This document shows, in pieces, positions 18,432-26,527 of a DNA stretch of 64,000 nucleotides. A model generated the notes under the pieces. It worked only from the letters and a program-made list of their open reading frames with translations, ran no database searches and was not told where the DNA came from. Both the position numbers and the translations under genes were made by a program. The stretch's first letter is position 1. Each line of letters starts with the position of its first letter. The stretch is taken from the NCBI GenBank assembly GCA_011088105.1, contig JAALKI010000003.1, positions 1 through 64,000 of the forward strand, given 5' to 3'. The DNA comes from Nitrospirota bacterium. GTDB lineage: Bacteria > Nitrospirota > Nitrospiria > Nitrospirales > UBA8639.

Positions 18432-19628
18432 GTGCCTCCTACGCCGTTGAAATGTTCTGATCCATCCCCTCCGTCGATTGCAGTGCTCCCTGTTGATGAC
18501 AAGAGGAGCCGTCGCGCGTTTCATCAGTTGCCATGGACTATTTATCATGAAGACCCAGCCTGGGTTCCTCCATTATTGCTTGAACGGCGTGAGCATGTAT
18601 CCCAGCGCAATCCATATTTTGCCCATGCCGAGGCAAAATTTTGGATAGCTTACCGCAACGAAAAACCGGTTGGCCGAATCAGTGCACAAATCGATCAGCT
18701 TTACCTAGAGAGCTATAAAGATGGCACAGGCTTCTTTGGCATGCTGGAAGCGGAGAATGATCCACAGGTATTTCAGGCGCTCTTCTCCACGGTCGAAGTG
18801 TGGTTACGTCAGCAGGGTATGCAACAGATTCGCGGGCCTTTTAACCTTTCTGTCAATGAAGAATGTGGACTATTGGTAGAGGGTTTTGCCACTGCTCCAA
18901 TGGTGATGATGGGCCATGCGCGTCCCTATTATGCCTCGCTGGTAGAAGCACAAGGATATCAGCCGGTCAAAGACATGTTTGCCTATATTATGGATTCGGT
19001 GTTTGAGACTCCGCCTTTTATGGAAAAAGTGTTGGCTCGTCTGGGAGCAGGCATCCGCATCCGTCCCTTGCAACGATCCCGCTTCGATGAGGAAATGGAA
19101 ACACTTCGGGACATTTTTAACGATGCCTGGTCAGAGAACTGGGGGTTCCTCCCATTTACGCCTGCTGAATTCCGGCATGTGGCCAGTACACTCAAACTGC
19201 TCGTGGATGATGATTTTGTGCAGATTGCAGAAGTCGATGGTGTGCCAGCTGCCATGATTGTTGTCTTTCCGAATGTGAATGAAGCGATCAGAGATCTGAA
19301 TGGTCGTGTATGGCCGTTCGGATGGGCTAAACTCTTGTGGCGTTTGAAGGTGGCTTATCCCAAGACCGCACGGATTCCACTGATGGGAGTGCGAAAACGT
19401 TTTCAACGGACCCCATTGGGGATTGCCTTAGCCTATGCGGTGATTCATGCTGTTCGAGCTCCGGGGGCCAAGCGACAGGTGGAACGAGTCGAAATGTCTT
19501 GGATTCTTGAAGACAATGTGGGGATGAGAAGCATTCTCAATAGCTTAGGTGCGCATCCATACAAACGTTATTGTCTCTATGAAAAGTCACTGAAGGGAGT
19601 GTCGAATCATTCAAACCTCTGTCAATAG
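18432..19628 (+). CDS. bcerS: GNAT-fold N-acyltransferase, bacterial ceramide synthase (bCerS)-like
   Basis: 398 residues, much larger than ordinary GNAT acetyltransferases, with a duplicated acyltransferase fold. Recognisable stretches: WTIYHEDPAWVPPLL and NPYFAHAEAKFWIA near the N-terminus, GPFNLSVNEECGLLVEGF, GHARPYYASLVEAQGY in the middle, and VERVEMSWILEDNVGMRSILNSLGA near the C-terminus. This matches the large acyltransferases found beside bacterial SPT genes and identified as ceramide synthase in Caulobacter; it would N-acylate the sphingoid base. GTG 18432 is the only reasonable start. It ends in a perfect 12-base stem-loop. Confidence 0.8.
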   Translation: MPPTPLKCSDPSPPSIAVLPVDDKRSRRAFHQLPWTIYHEDPAWVPPLLLERREHVSQRNPYFAHAEAKFWIAYRNEKPVGRISAQIDQLYLESYKDGTGFFGMLEAENDPQVFQALFSTVEVWLRQQGMQQIRGPFNLSVNEECGLLVEGFATAPMVMMGHARPYYASLVEAQGYQPVKDMFAYIMDSVFETPPFMEKVLARLGAGIRIRPLQRSRFDEEMETLRDIFNDAWSENWGFLPFTPAEFRHVASTLKLLVDDDFVQIAEVDGVPAAMIVVFPNVNEAIRDLNGRVWPFGWAKLLWRLKVAYPKTARIPLMGVRKRFQRTPLGIALAYAVIHAVRAPGAKRQVERVEMSWILEDNVGMRSILNSLGAHPYKRYCLYEKSLKGVSNHSNLCQ

Positions 19629-19645
19629 CAAGCTGCTATTGACAG
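19619..19645 (+). terminator. Perfect 12-base stem-loop over the bCerS stop codon
   Basis: CTGTCAATAGCA and TGCTATTGACAG form a perfect 12-pair stem with an AGC loop, overlapping the stop of the ceramide-synthase-like gene. No T tract follows on either strand, so it may be an mRNA-stabilising or rho-linked structure rather than an intrinsic terminator. Confidence 0.5.
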
Positions 19646-19671
19646 AGAGTGTCAAGCACCAGAAAGAACAA

Positions 19672-19892
19672 GGGCTGTTCAAAAAAGTACTCAGCAAAGC
19701 CGCAATCTGACTGCACGTAGCCGATTGGGCGGAGGCTGGGGAGAGTGAGGCATACGAGATAGTATGTTGAACTCTCCGAGTAATGACTTGTGTGCTTGTA
19801 TGTTTACGCGCTATAGCGTTTCAACGTGCAAGCCAGAGTTTCGCTAAGGCGAAGGCAGGGAACGTCGTTGGCGGATTTTTTCAACAGTCCCC
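19672..19892. repeat. Dispersed intergenic repeat with inverted ends
   Basis: A 221-base spacer begins GGGCTGTTCAAAAAA and ends TTTTTTCAACAGTCCCC, so the ends form an imperfect inverted repeat. The reverse complement of its right end reads GGGGACTGTTGAAAAAATCC and closely matches the left end of the 50866-51008 element. It behaves like a non-coding, MITE-like or REP-like family. Confidence 0.6.
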
Positions 19893-19908
19893 CTGTTGAG
19901 ACTGTCGC

Positions 19909-20742
19909 ATGTCCCAAACACCTCTATCATTTACTGCCGTGGTGCTCGCAGGAGACCGAAAGCCCGGCGATCCAATCGCCGAGGCTGCAGGAGTGTCTGG
20001 CAAAGCCTTCGCGCCTGTGGGTGGCAAGCCTATGGTCATTCGAGTGCTTGATGCCCTGGATGCTGCGAAGTCTATTGAGGCACAGATCCTCTGTGGTCCC
20101 CCGCAAACGGCCCTACACAACCAGACCATATTAGCAACCAGAGTAAGTTCGCATCGCGTAAGGTGGGTGGAGCCGCAAGCGACCCCCAGTGCCAGTGCCT
20201 ACCACGTGATGCAGGGACTTCCAGATACTACACCAGTACTCTTGACGACAGCCGACCATGCATTGTTGACCAGTGACATGGTCGATTATTTTTGCACGCA
20301 GGCGGTAGTGCAGAAGTGTGATCTCGCTGTGGGAGTGGTGCCCTATGAACTGGTTGCTAAGGCCTACCCGGGGATGCGACGAACCGCAACTCGTTTGCGA
20401 GATGGGGCCTATTGCAGTTGTAATCTCTTTGCCTTTGTCACGCCAGCCGCGTGGGATGCCGCAGCCATGTGGTGCCAGGTAGAGCAAAATCGAAAGCGCC
20501 CATGGAAGATTGTGCAGGCATTTGGGTGGGGGGCGGTCTTGCAATACGTTTTGGGACGGCTCTCCTTATCGGATGGTTTCGCTCGGGTATCTACCAAAAT
20601 GGGCTTCAATGTCCAGGCAGTGCTGATGCCCTACGCACAAGCGGCCGTTGATGTTGACACCGTGGAAGATTGGAAATTTGTCGAGTCGTTGGTTAGGCCT
20701 CAGGATGCTCCCAGGCTTTCACAAGAGAGGCAGCATGATTGA
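19909..20742 (+). CDS. MobA-like nucleotidyltransferase in the sphingolipid locus
   Basis: 277 residues with a nucleotidyltransferase fold. The N-terminal VVLAGDRKPGDP is a modified GxGxR-type nucleotide loop, followed by GKAFAPVGGKPMV and LTTADHALLTSDMV, where the acidic residue would bind metal. Closest in style to MobA/IspD-like NTP transferases. It is read in the same direction as the ceramide-synthase-like gene and may produce an activated head group, for example a CDP- or sugar-nucleotide donor. Caulobacter needs a cytidylyltransferase (CpgD) for its ceramide phosphoglycerate lipid, so this or the next protein could play that role. Its 3' end overlaps the opposite-strand gene by 50 bases. 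Confidence 0.8.
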   Translation: MSQTPLSFTAVVLAGDRKPGDPIAEAAGVSGKAFAPVGGKPMVIRVLDALDAAKSIEAQILCGPPQTALHNQTILATRVSSHRVRWVEPQATPSASAYHVMQGLPDTTPVLLTTADHALLTSDMVDYFCTQAVVQKCDLAVGVVPYELVAKAYPGMRRTATRLRDGAYCSCNLFAFVTPAAWDAAAMWCQVEQNRKRPWKIVQAFGWGAVLQYVLGRLSLSDGFARVSTKMGFNVQAVLMPYAQAAVDVDTVEDWKFVESLVRPQDAPRLSQERQHD

Positions 20743-21460
20743 GATCATCTTGGCAATCGACCTCAGCCCATTGAAGGCCTTGGATAGAACAGATTCCGAC
20801 CAATCCAGAGCTGGCCATCCCATCAATAACCGATAAGTACCATTGCTTCAATGCCTGTGGATGACGCAATGTTTGTTCAATGGCATTGCGAAACAAGGTT
20901 GGCCCCTCTCCACGAAAAAGCAACATGCCGATCGATTCGCCATCGGTCTGTTCAGGCGGAATCATCTTTCCAATATGGACTAACGTATCGCCGTTCAAAG
21001 TGACTTTCATATCATCGGCATCATAAGACGGTTTATGGTCGGTCGCGAGCGTGATTGGGCGAGAAGGAGAGGCTAGCAATCGTTCTAAGACAGCAGCTTC
21101 AAAAAGCGTATCGCCGTTGAGAAGGAGAAAATCTTGAGCCATATCAGGGGCGGCGACCCAACAGCTCACAAGATTATCGGCCATCGCGTAAAAGGGATTA
21201 TAGCGTGTGGACCGATCCTTCGGGTGTGTGCGATTCTGTAAAATCCTTTCAACGTGATCCGCGCCGAACCCCACAACAACAGAAACCGATTCAATGCCAC
21301 AATAGGCTAATTGGTCCAGTTGCCATTCGATCAAGGGATACCCGGCAACTGGCAATGCACATTTAGGTGTATCAGCTGTCAAGGGTAAGAGCCGCCGACC
21401 TTGCCCTGCGCTTAAAATAACAGCCTTCACAGGGGACACGGTTCCATCTTCAGTTGCCAT
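20693..21460 (-). CDS. Phosphocholine cytidylyltransferase-like sugar-phosphate nucleotidyltransferase
   Basis: 255 residues. Canonical signature AVILSAGQGRRLLPLTADTPKCALPVAG, then LIEWQLDQLAYCG, the Asp-containing LLLNGDTLFE, and WAEVDCQDDLNHA near the end. This subgroup includes LicC-type phosphocholine cytidylyltransferases and inositol-1-phosphate cytidylyltransferases, so a CDP-alcohol product is likely. A CDP-alcohol phosphotransferase is encoded about 5 kb away. Its start is 6 bases from the start of the divergent LptF-type gene, implying a shared regulatory region inside coding sequence. Confidence 0.85.
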   Translation of the reverse strand: MATEDGTVSPVKAVILSAGQGRRLLPLTADTPKCALPVAGYPLIEWQLDQLAYCGIESVSVVVGFGADHVERILQNRTHPKDRSTRYNPFYAMADNLVSCWVAAPDMAQDFLLLNGDTLFEAAVLERLLASPSRPITLATDHKPSYDADDMKVTLNGDTLVHIGKMIPPEQTDGESIGMLLFRGEGPTLFRNAIEQTLRHPQALKQWYLSVIDGMASSGLVGICSIQGLQWAEVDCQDDLNHAASLVKAWEHPEA

Positions 21461-21466
21461 TGCGAA

Positions 21467-22612
21467 ATGGGATCAGTCATAGTATGCATTCTGAGCATTT
21501 TGTCCGAAAATCTCAACCATACTGCTACGTTGATTATTACCTGGTACCTTTTTCGAGAAATTCTCAAACCGCAGATCGTGGTTTGTGCATTTCTGGTGGC
21601 AATTTTTGTCAGTTACAGTTCAGCTCGGTATCTAGCTGATGCTGTGACAGGGTTGCTCCCAGCTAGCACCACAGTGGTGCTGATTCTCCTCAAAGCCCTG
21701 ATTGCGCTAGAAGTCCTGCTCCCCATTACGTTGTTTTTGTCCGTGATGTTGGCGTTGAGCCGGTTATACTCGGACTCTGAAATGACTGCACTCGGGGCAT
21801 GTGGCGTGAGCCCTGTGCGAGTGTTAGGTGTGGTGTTGGGCTTTTCGCTCGTCATTGCTAGCCTGGTCGCTATCCTATCGCTGGTCGTTCGGCCATGGGC
21901 GTATGAACACAGCTATTGGATTCGTGCTCAAGCAGACATCCAAATAGACCTCAAAGGACTAGAACCCGGGACCTTTTACGAAAAACAGGGTGGTGATGTG
22001 GTCATTTTTGTGGAGGGGTATGACGCAGAGCATGATGAAATGACCGGGGTATTTTTTCAACGTCTCAAAGGAGACCAATTGCGGGTGATCTATGCTAAAC
22101 GAGGCTATGTCCAGCAAGATAGCGTCACGGGGAGGGAAGTCCCAGTGCTCCTCAACGGCCAGGAATATCAGTTGACGTGGGACGGCAGTCTGGACCGGGT
22201 CGCGACGTTTAAGAAACTGGTCATTCAACTAGAACAGAAAGAAAAAATTCCGGGATATAAACGAAAAGCAGCCCCGACGTGGCAATTGGCGCAATCTAGT
22301 CGACCGAAAGACATTGCGGAATGGCAATGGCGCCTTTCCACACCGCTCTCAACGGTGTTGTTGGGGCTGCTTGCTGTGCCCTTAAGTCGGACGGTGCCAC
22401 GTCAGGGGAAATATGCCAAAATTTTCTGGGGCATCCTCATCTATGCGGTTTACTATAACCTGCAAGAAATAGCGAAGATATGGGTGAAACAAGGCATCAT
22501 GCCAGCGATCCCAGGCATCTGGTGGGTTGATGTATTGTTAGCGGGGGTTCTCTTGGCCCTGTTATGGAAACCATTTCTGAAATACTCGCTCAAACAGGAG
22601 CGAGTTTCTTGA
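21467..22612 (+). CDS. LptF/LptG-family permease, first of a pair
   Basis: About 381 residues. Architecture of YjgP/YjgQ permeases: N-terminal helices (ending VVLILLKALIALEVLLPITLF), a cytoplasmic coupling helix region with SDSEMTALGACGVSP, a periplasmic jellyroll (about 155-270), then three C-terminal helices. The pair normally extracts lipids from the inner membrane and passes them to LptC. Located in a sphingolipid locus rather than with lptA/B/C, it may serve a sphingolipid instead of LPS. ATG 21467 is taken, but TTG 21530 just before WYLFREIL is a possible start. Confidence 0.87.
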   Translation: MGSVIVCILSILSENLNHTATLIITWYLFREILKPQIVVCAFLVAIFVSYSSARYLADAVTGLLPASTTVVLILLKALIALEVLLPITLFLSVMLALSRLYSDSEMTALGACGVSPVRVLGVVLGFSLVIASLVAILSLVVRPWAYEHSYWIRAQADIQIDLKGLEPGTFYEKQGGDVVIFVEGYDAEHDEMTGVFFQRLKGDQLRVIYAKRGYVQQDSVTGREVPVLLNGQEYQLTWDGSLDRVATFKKLVIQLEQKEKIPGYKRKAAPTWQLAQSSRPKDIAEWQWRLSTPLSTVLLGLLAVPLSRTVPRQGKYAKIFWGILIYAVYYNLQEIAKIWVKQGIMPAIPGIWWVDVLLAGVLLALLWKPFLKYSLKQERVS

Positions 22613-22764
22613 TGAAAGCTGTCAGCCGCATGTGCAGCGCTCGTATGGCGCTCAATGGCAATTGGCCATGGAGAGTGCGTTGAAGGAGAAGTTGCTAAAG
22701 GAGAGCACCCATATTCCTAATGGGCTCCACAACCCTCTTCTCTCATGGATCACGTATTGAGACG

Positions 22765-23835
22765 ATGAAAATATTCAATCGCTATATCGGGATACAAGTC
22801 ACCAAGGGGTATATGGTTGTTTTGGCTATCTTGCTGACGGTGTTTAGCTTTTTGGCGTTTGTCGAAGATTTAGAGAATATGGGGAAAGGACAATATCGGC
22901 TCATGGATGCCATCCAGTTTGTTCTGCTCATGGTGCCGAGGAATATCGTGGAGTTGATGCCGGTGACGGCCTTATTGGGCAGTCTCTTAGCGTTGGGAGG
23001 ACTAGCTGGGGGGAATGAACTCATCGCCATGCAGGCGGTGGGAGTATCAGCCTTGCGAATCAGTTGGTTAGTCATGCGATGGGGATGTGTGCTGATTCTG
23101 GCGGTGGTGGGGCTGGATGAGTTGGTGGCGCCGCCGTTGGAACAACAGGCGTTAGCACATCGGACATTCATGACCGCTGACTTAGGGCTCCAGAGGACCG
23201 CGCATGGTTTTTGGGCCCGTGACAAACACCGATTTCTTCATGTGGGGAAGATGCTCCATGGCCGCATTCCAGCAGAAATTGATATCTTCCAGTTTGATGA
23301 AAAAGGGCAATTGCAGCAATACACGCATGCTGATCAAGCACGCGCGACCCCAGACAATCAGTGGATCTTGACCGATGTCCAGCAAAAAGACATCAACAAG
23401 CAAGGCATGCGCATGCACCAGCATGACCAGCTGCCGTGGAAATCATTCGTCAACCAAGACCAAATCGACCTACTTCTGCTGCCTCCCGATAGCCTCTCGC
23501 TCTCTGACCTGTATGGATACATTCATTATCTCGAAGGGCGTCACCAAAATGCCGAGCGATATGCGTTAGCCTTATGGAAAAAAATGGGGATGCCGATGGC
23601 CGTCGGAGCCATGATCTTACTAGCCATTCCCTTCGTGCTTGGCCCGCTTCGGCACATCAGTATGGGAAAACGCATCATGGCTGGGGGGATTATTGGGCTG
23701 TCATTTCATTTAGTAAGTCAAGTCCTTGGACAATTGGGACTCTTGTTTTCTATTCACCCGGCAATGACGGCACTGGCTCCATCTATCGTCGTGCTGTCAA
23801 CAGCCATCTGGCTACTTCGACGAGCCACTGTTTAG
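22765..23835 (+). CDS. LptF/LptG-family permease, second of a pair
   Basis: About 356 residues. Starts MKIFNRYIGIQVTKGYMVV, followed by membrane helices, the coupling motif NELIAMQAVGVSALRI, a periplasmic beta-jellyroll domain, and a C-terminal helix set with AIPFVLGPLRHISMGKRI. Resembles LptG. It follows the LptF-like gene by about 150 bases on the same strand. An ABC ATPase (LptB) and LptC/A are not in this window, so the pair must borrow an ATPase encoded elsewhere. An in-frame ATG at 22720 exists, but 22765 gives the usual N-terminus. Confidence 0.87.
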   Translation: MKIFNRYIGIQVTKGYMVVLAILLTVFSFLAFVEDLENMGKGQYRLMDAIQFVLLMVPRNIVELMPVTALLGSLLALGGLAGGNELIAMQAVGVSALRISWLVMRWGCVLILAVVGLDELVAPPLEQQALAHRTFMTADLGLQRTAHGFWARDKHRFLHVGKMLHGRIPAEIDIFQFDEKGQLQQYTHADQARATPDNQWILTDVQQKDINKQGMRMHQHDQLPWKSFVNQDQIDLLLLPPDSLSLSDLYGYIHYLEGRHQNAERYALALWKKMGMPMAVGAMILLAIPFVLGPLRHISMGKRIMAGGIIGLSFHLVSQVLGQLGLLFSIHPAMTALAPSIVVLSTAIWLLRRATV

Positions 23836-24023
23836 CGTAGATTCCTACCATTAAGCCTTGATATTTTCTTATTCGTGAAGTGACTAATCGGCTACAATAA
23901 GGAATGGCCACAGGGTAAAAAGAAGAAAAACTTACTTGAGTGTCATGTACGTTGCAAGAGCCTTCTCTTTTCAATCATCTGAACTTCCCCCTTTCCTCTT
24001 AATTCATCGGTGTTCCTCTTGAA

Positions 24024-24720
24024 TTATGCCCCTTCCGCTGAATCCAGGAGCTGAGCGAGGTTCGCACGAATCTGCTGTTGGTGAGCACTCAGTGTCGATG
24101 GATCATGTTCTAAGAGCCACATGAGGTACTGATTCAACACCTCCAGGGCTGTTTTGCCATCTCCTGCCCCTAAAAGAACATTTAGATATTGCCATGCTAA
24201 AAGGCTTGTGTGGGAATGCTCTCCCCAGCACGCGCTGTTGCCCCTCAAGCACCTGGCGGTGGAGGGCCTCGGCCCCGGCATCATCGCCTTGGCCGGCCAG
24301 CGTCGTCGCGAGGTTGTGCATGACGGTGAGTGTGTCGGGATGCGCCGTCCCCAGCAGGCGCTGGTGCCGCTCGAGCACCTGGTGGAAGAGGGCCTCGGCC
24401 CCGGCATCATCGCCTTGGTCGGCCAGCGTCGCCGCGAGGTTGCCCATGGAGGTGAGCATGTGGGGATGGTCTGCCCCGAGCTCACGATGGAGCACTTCCG
24501 CTTGCGATCGGCTGGTCGTACGAGCGTACGAAATGAAAACGGGATGCGATATGAGGGATGGATGGGGGTGGGCGTGAAAATTTTCAGCTTCGCCAGGTCT
24601 CCTCGTTACCGTCGAACGTTCTACTACCGTCCACTGTACCTTAACCCTTGAGGCCAGGTCCATCTGGCGAGTGGGTCTGTCAAACGGCATGGATGAACCA
24701 TCACCGTTGGCGGTCATCAT
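24024..24720 (-). pseudogene. Decayed TPR-repeat (kinesin-light-chain type) gene
   Basis: Leftward sequence encodes 42-residue TPR units of the TPR_10/KLC type, e.g. NLAATLADQGDDAGAEAL and NLATTLAGQGDDAGAEAL, repeated 126 bases apart (copies begin near 24249 and 24375) with very high identity. The frame breaks in a four-G run near 24230; removing one G gives VLGEHSHTSLLAWQYLNVLLG and continues to a helical tail ending at 24024. The part before about 24504 does not look like TPR, so the gene is also 5'-truncated. The repeat core is much richer in G+C than its surroundings, suggesting transfer. Confidence 0.7.
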
Positions 24721-25128
24721 TCCATCCTTTTTGTCATGTTGTTGAGGTATACCTTATTTTCACTACATTTATTCTGTTTTCAGGGTATTATAAAAATGTT
24801 TATGCTGAGAATAAGACAAAATTATTACGCGTTGAGGGCTAGCTATGTTTGAGAATTCGATGTATGAAAAAGGAACAAAGCAATCAGAACAAATTGACAA
24901 AGGTTTTATCGTCCTTCTTTCAGATCACCTATGTCATTCCAATCCTTGTTATTTATAGGTGATCTCGTCATACAAAAAGCTGATTTTCGAAAATCGGTTT
25001 GCGCTGTCTACGTCAGAATGAAAGATTAGCGGTTGGAGTGAATAGGAGTGAAAAAGGAACTTTTTGGTAATGGAATTCAGGTTTCTGTTTCAAAGCAGGG
25101 GACACTACGAATATGCAGCGTTCAGGAT
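24721..25128. other. AT-rich spacer with two inverted repeats
   Basis: No gene supported. It contains a perfect 11-base inverted repeat AGATCACCTAT/ATAGGTGATCT (24922-24932 and 24955-24965, 22-base loop) and, 17 bases further on, the palindrome GATTTTCGAAAATC (24982-24995). These may be regulator sites or remains of the decayed element to the left. Confidence 0.5.
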
Positions 25129-26070
25129 TTAGGGAACCAGATAAGGGAGGGTTATAGTCGTTTCGTTTTGTTCTTCAAATATATCTTTTTCCGGCACATA
25201 ACCACGGATAGAGCAATGAAGATTCCACCCACCCTCTGATTGAGTTAATTCATAGAGATGATACTGCGCAGTTCGATCCATTCGCTTGCCAATGTAGGAG
25301 GCAGAGGGTACGCCAATGGCTGGGATAGACCCAGTTGGCGACTCAAGGTTCACAAATGATGATCGATGCGCATGGCCATGGAGGATTAGTTCCGCACCAT
25401 ATTGCCCTAAAACCGATAGAAGTGGTTGACTGTCGACCAACCGTTTCCGCCACTTGACTGTGCCAAGGGCTGGTGGGTGATGGACCAGAACAATGCGGAA
25501 CAGGTTGTGCTCTCGAGTGGTTGCTAAGAGGGAAGAGAGCCTGTTGAGCTGTTGCTTTCCTAAGCACCCTGTCGCCATGAATGGCGCGGTCGGTTGAGCG
25601 GATGATAGTCCGATGAATGCAATCGATCCGCGAATACGGATGCTTGGAAATTCATGTTCAGGATAATGGGGCTGGCTTTCAACTGATTCGGTATGGTCGG
25701 AACACATGTAGGGTGCCCATAAGGCAAAGGTGTCTTCCCAGGGTGTGTCGACATAGGCGTCATGGTTGCCGGGAATGACGGTGACCTTGGATGCTGGTCC
25801 TAGGCCATGGAGCCATTCTTGGACTTCTTGAAATTCTGAGGGCAACCCCAAATGGGTTAAGTCCCCGGTAATGGTGATATGGTCTGGTGTGCATGCTTGC
25901 AGGTCACGTTCCAAGGCCGTAAGGACTTCGCGGCGGTGTTCAGCCTGTCGATGGATTTTCCAGGACAGATAGCCCAGTATACGCTTGCTGCACAACTGCT
26001 TCATTGCAACGGTGTGCAATGAAGAGAGATGAGGGTCTGAGAGATGGGCAAAACGAAAGGGTTCGCTCAT
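25129..26070 (-). CDS. Calcineurin-like metallophosphoesterase
   Basis: 313 residues with all five motifs of the family: HLSDPHL, GDLTHLG, PGNHDAY, LVHHPP and LHGHAHR. No signal peptide or membrane segment, so cytoplasmic or peripheral. Members of this subgroup act on cyclic nucleotides, nucleotide-diphospho-lipids or phospholipid-like esters. It lies between the permease pair and the CDP-alcohol phosphotransferase genes and is read leftward. A phosphatase or pyrophosphatase step in head-group synthesis is possible; the substrate cannot be told from sequence. Confidence 0.85.
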   Translation of the reverse strand: MSEPFRFAHLSDPHLSSLHTVAMKQLCSKRILGYLSWKIHRQAEHRREVLTALERDLQACTPDHITITGDLTHLGLPSEFQEVQEWLHGLGPASKVTVIPGNHDAYVDTPWEDTFALWAPYMCSDHTESVESQPHYPEHEFPSIRIRGSIAFIGLSSAQPTAPFMATGCLGKQQLNRLSSLLATTREHNLFRIVLVHHPPALGTVKWRKRLVDSQPLLSVLGQYGAELILHGHAHRSSFVNLESPTGSIPAIGVPSASYIGKRMDRTAQYHLYELTQSEGGWNLHCSIRGYVPEKDIFEEQNETTITLPYLVP

Positions 26071-26527
26071 GAGAATGGCTTGTCTCTTTGGTCTTGTACT
26101 ACGGTGTTATAGTTTTAAGAAAAGCATTGACGACACTGTCGTTTCTCAAGATACTACCCCTATTTTTGCACGATCCTGTTGCTTGCGGTCGGGTATTTCA
26201 TTCTTTACCCATGATCGTTGGCTAGTATACAATAATTTCCTCTGTTTACCTATCAAGATTGTTCAAGACTATTGAAAAAGGCGGCCAGTTTTCGCAAACG
26301 CTTTGGCCTGCATGCCAGCGGTGTTTCGGGTCATGATGAGTCATGATCCGAAAGGTGGTGAATTAAAAAATTCCCTTTTTTTCCATTACCTGTCACTCAT
26401 TACTCATCACCAAATATGGCTGGATCCTTTTTACATCATCCCAGTTACTGTTGATGGTCGATGTCTACCTGCTAGAGATTTTTGATGAGTTTATCTCGTT
26501 TTGTCTGATGGTTTTCCTACTCATTGT
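26071..26527. other. Gene-free divergent region with a repeat fragment
   Basis: About 450 bases between the metallophosphoesterase and the CDP-alcohol phosphotransferase. Near 26270-26290 it holds CTATTGAAAAAGGCGGCC, resembling the ends of the dispersed repeats at 19672 and 50866. Short frames present lack start signals. Confidence 0.5.

Noticed and set aside
25048-25239. 63-codon rightward frame starting GTGAAAAAG
   Set aside because: It overlaps the end of the well-supported metallophosphoesterase by more than 100 bases and shows no domain.
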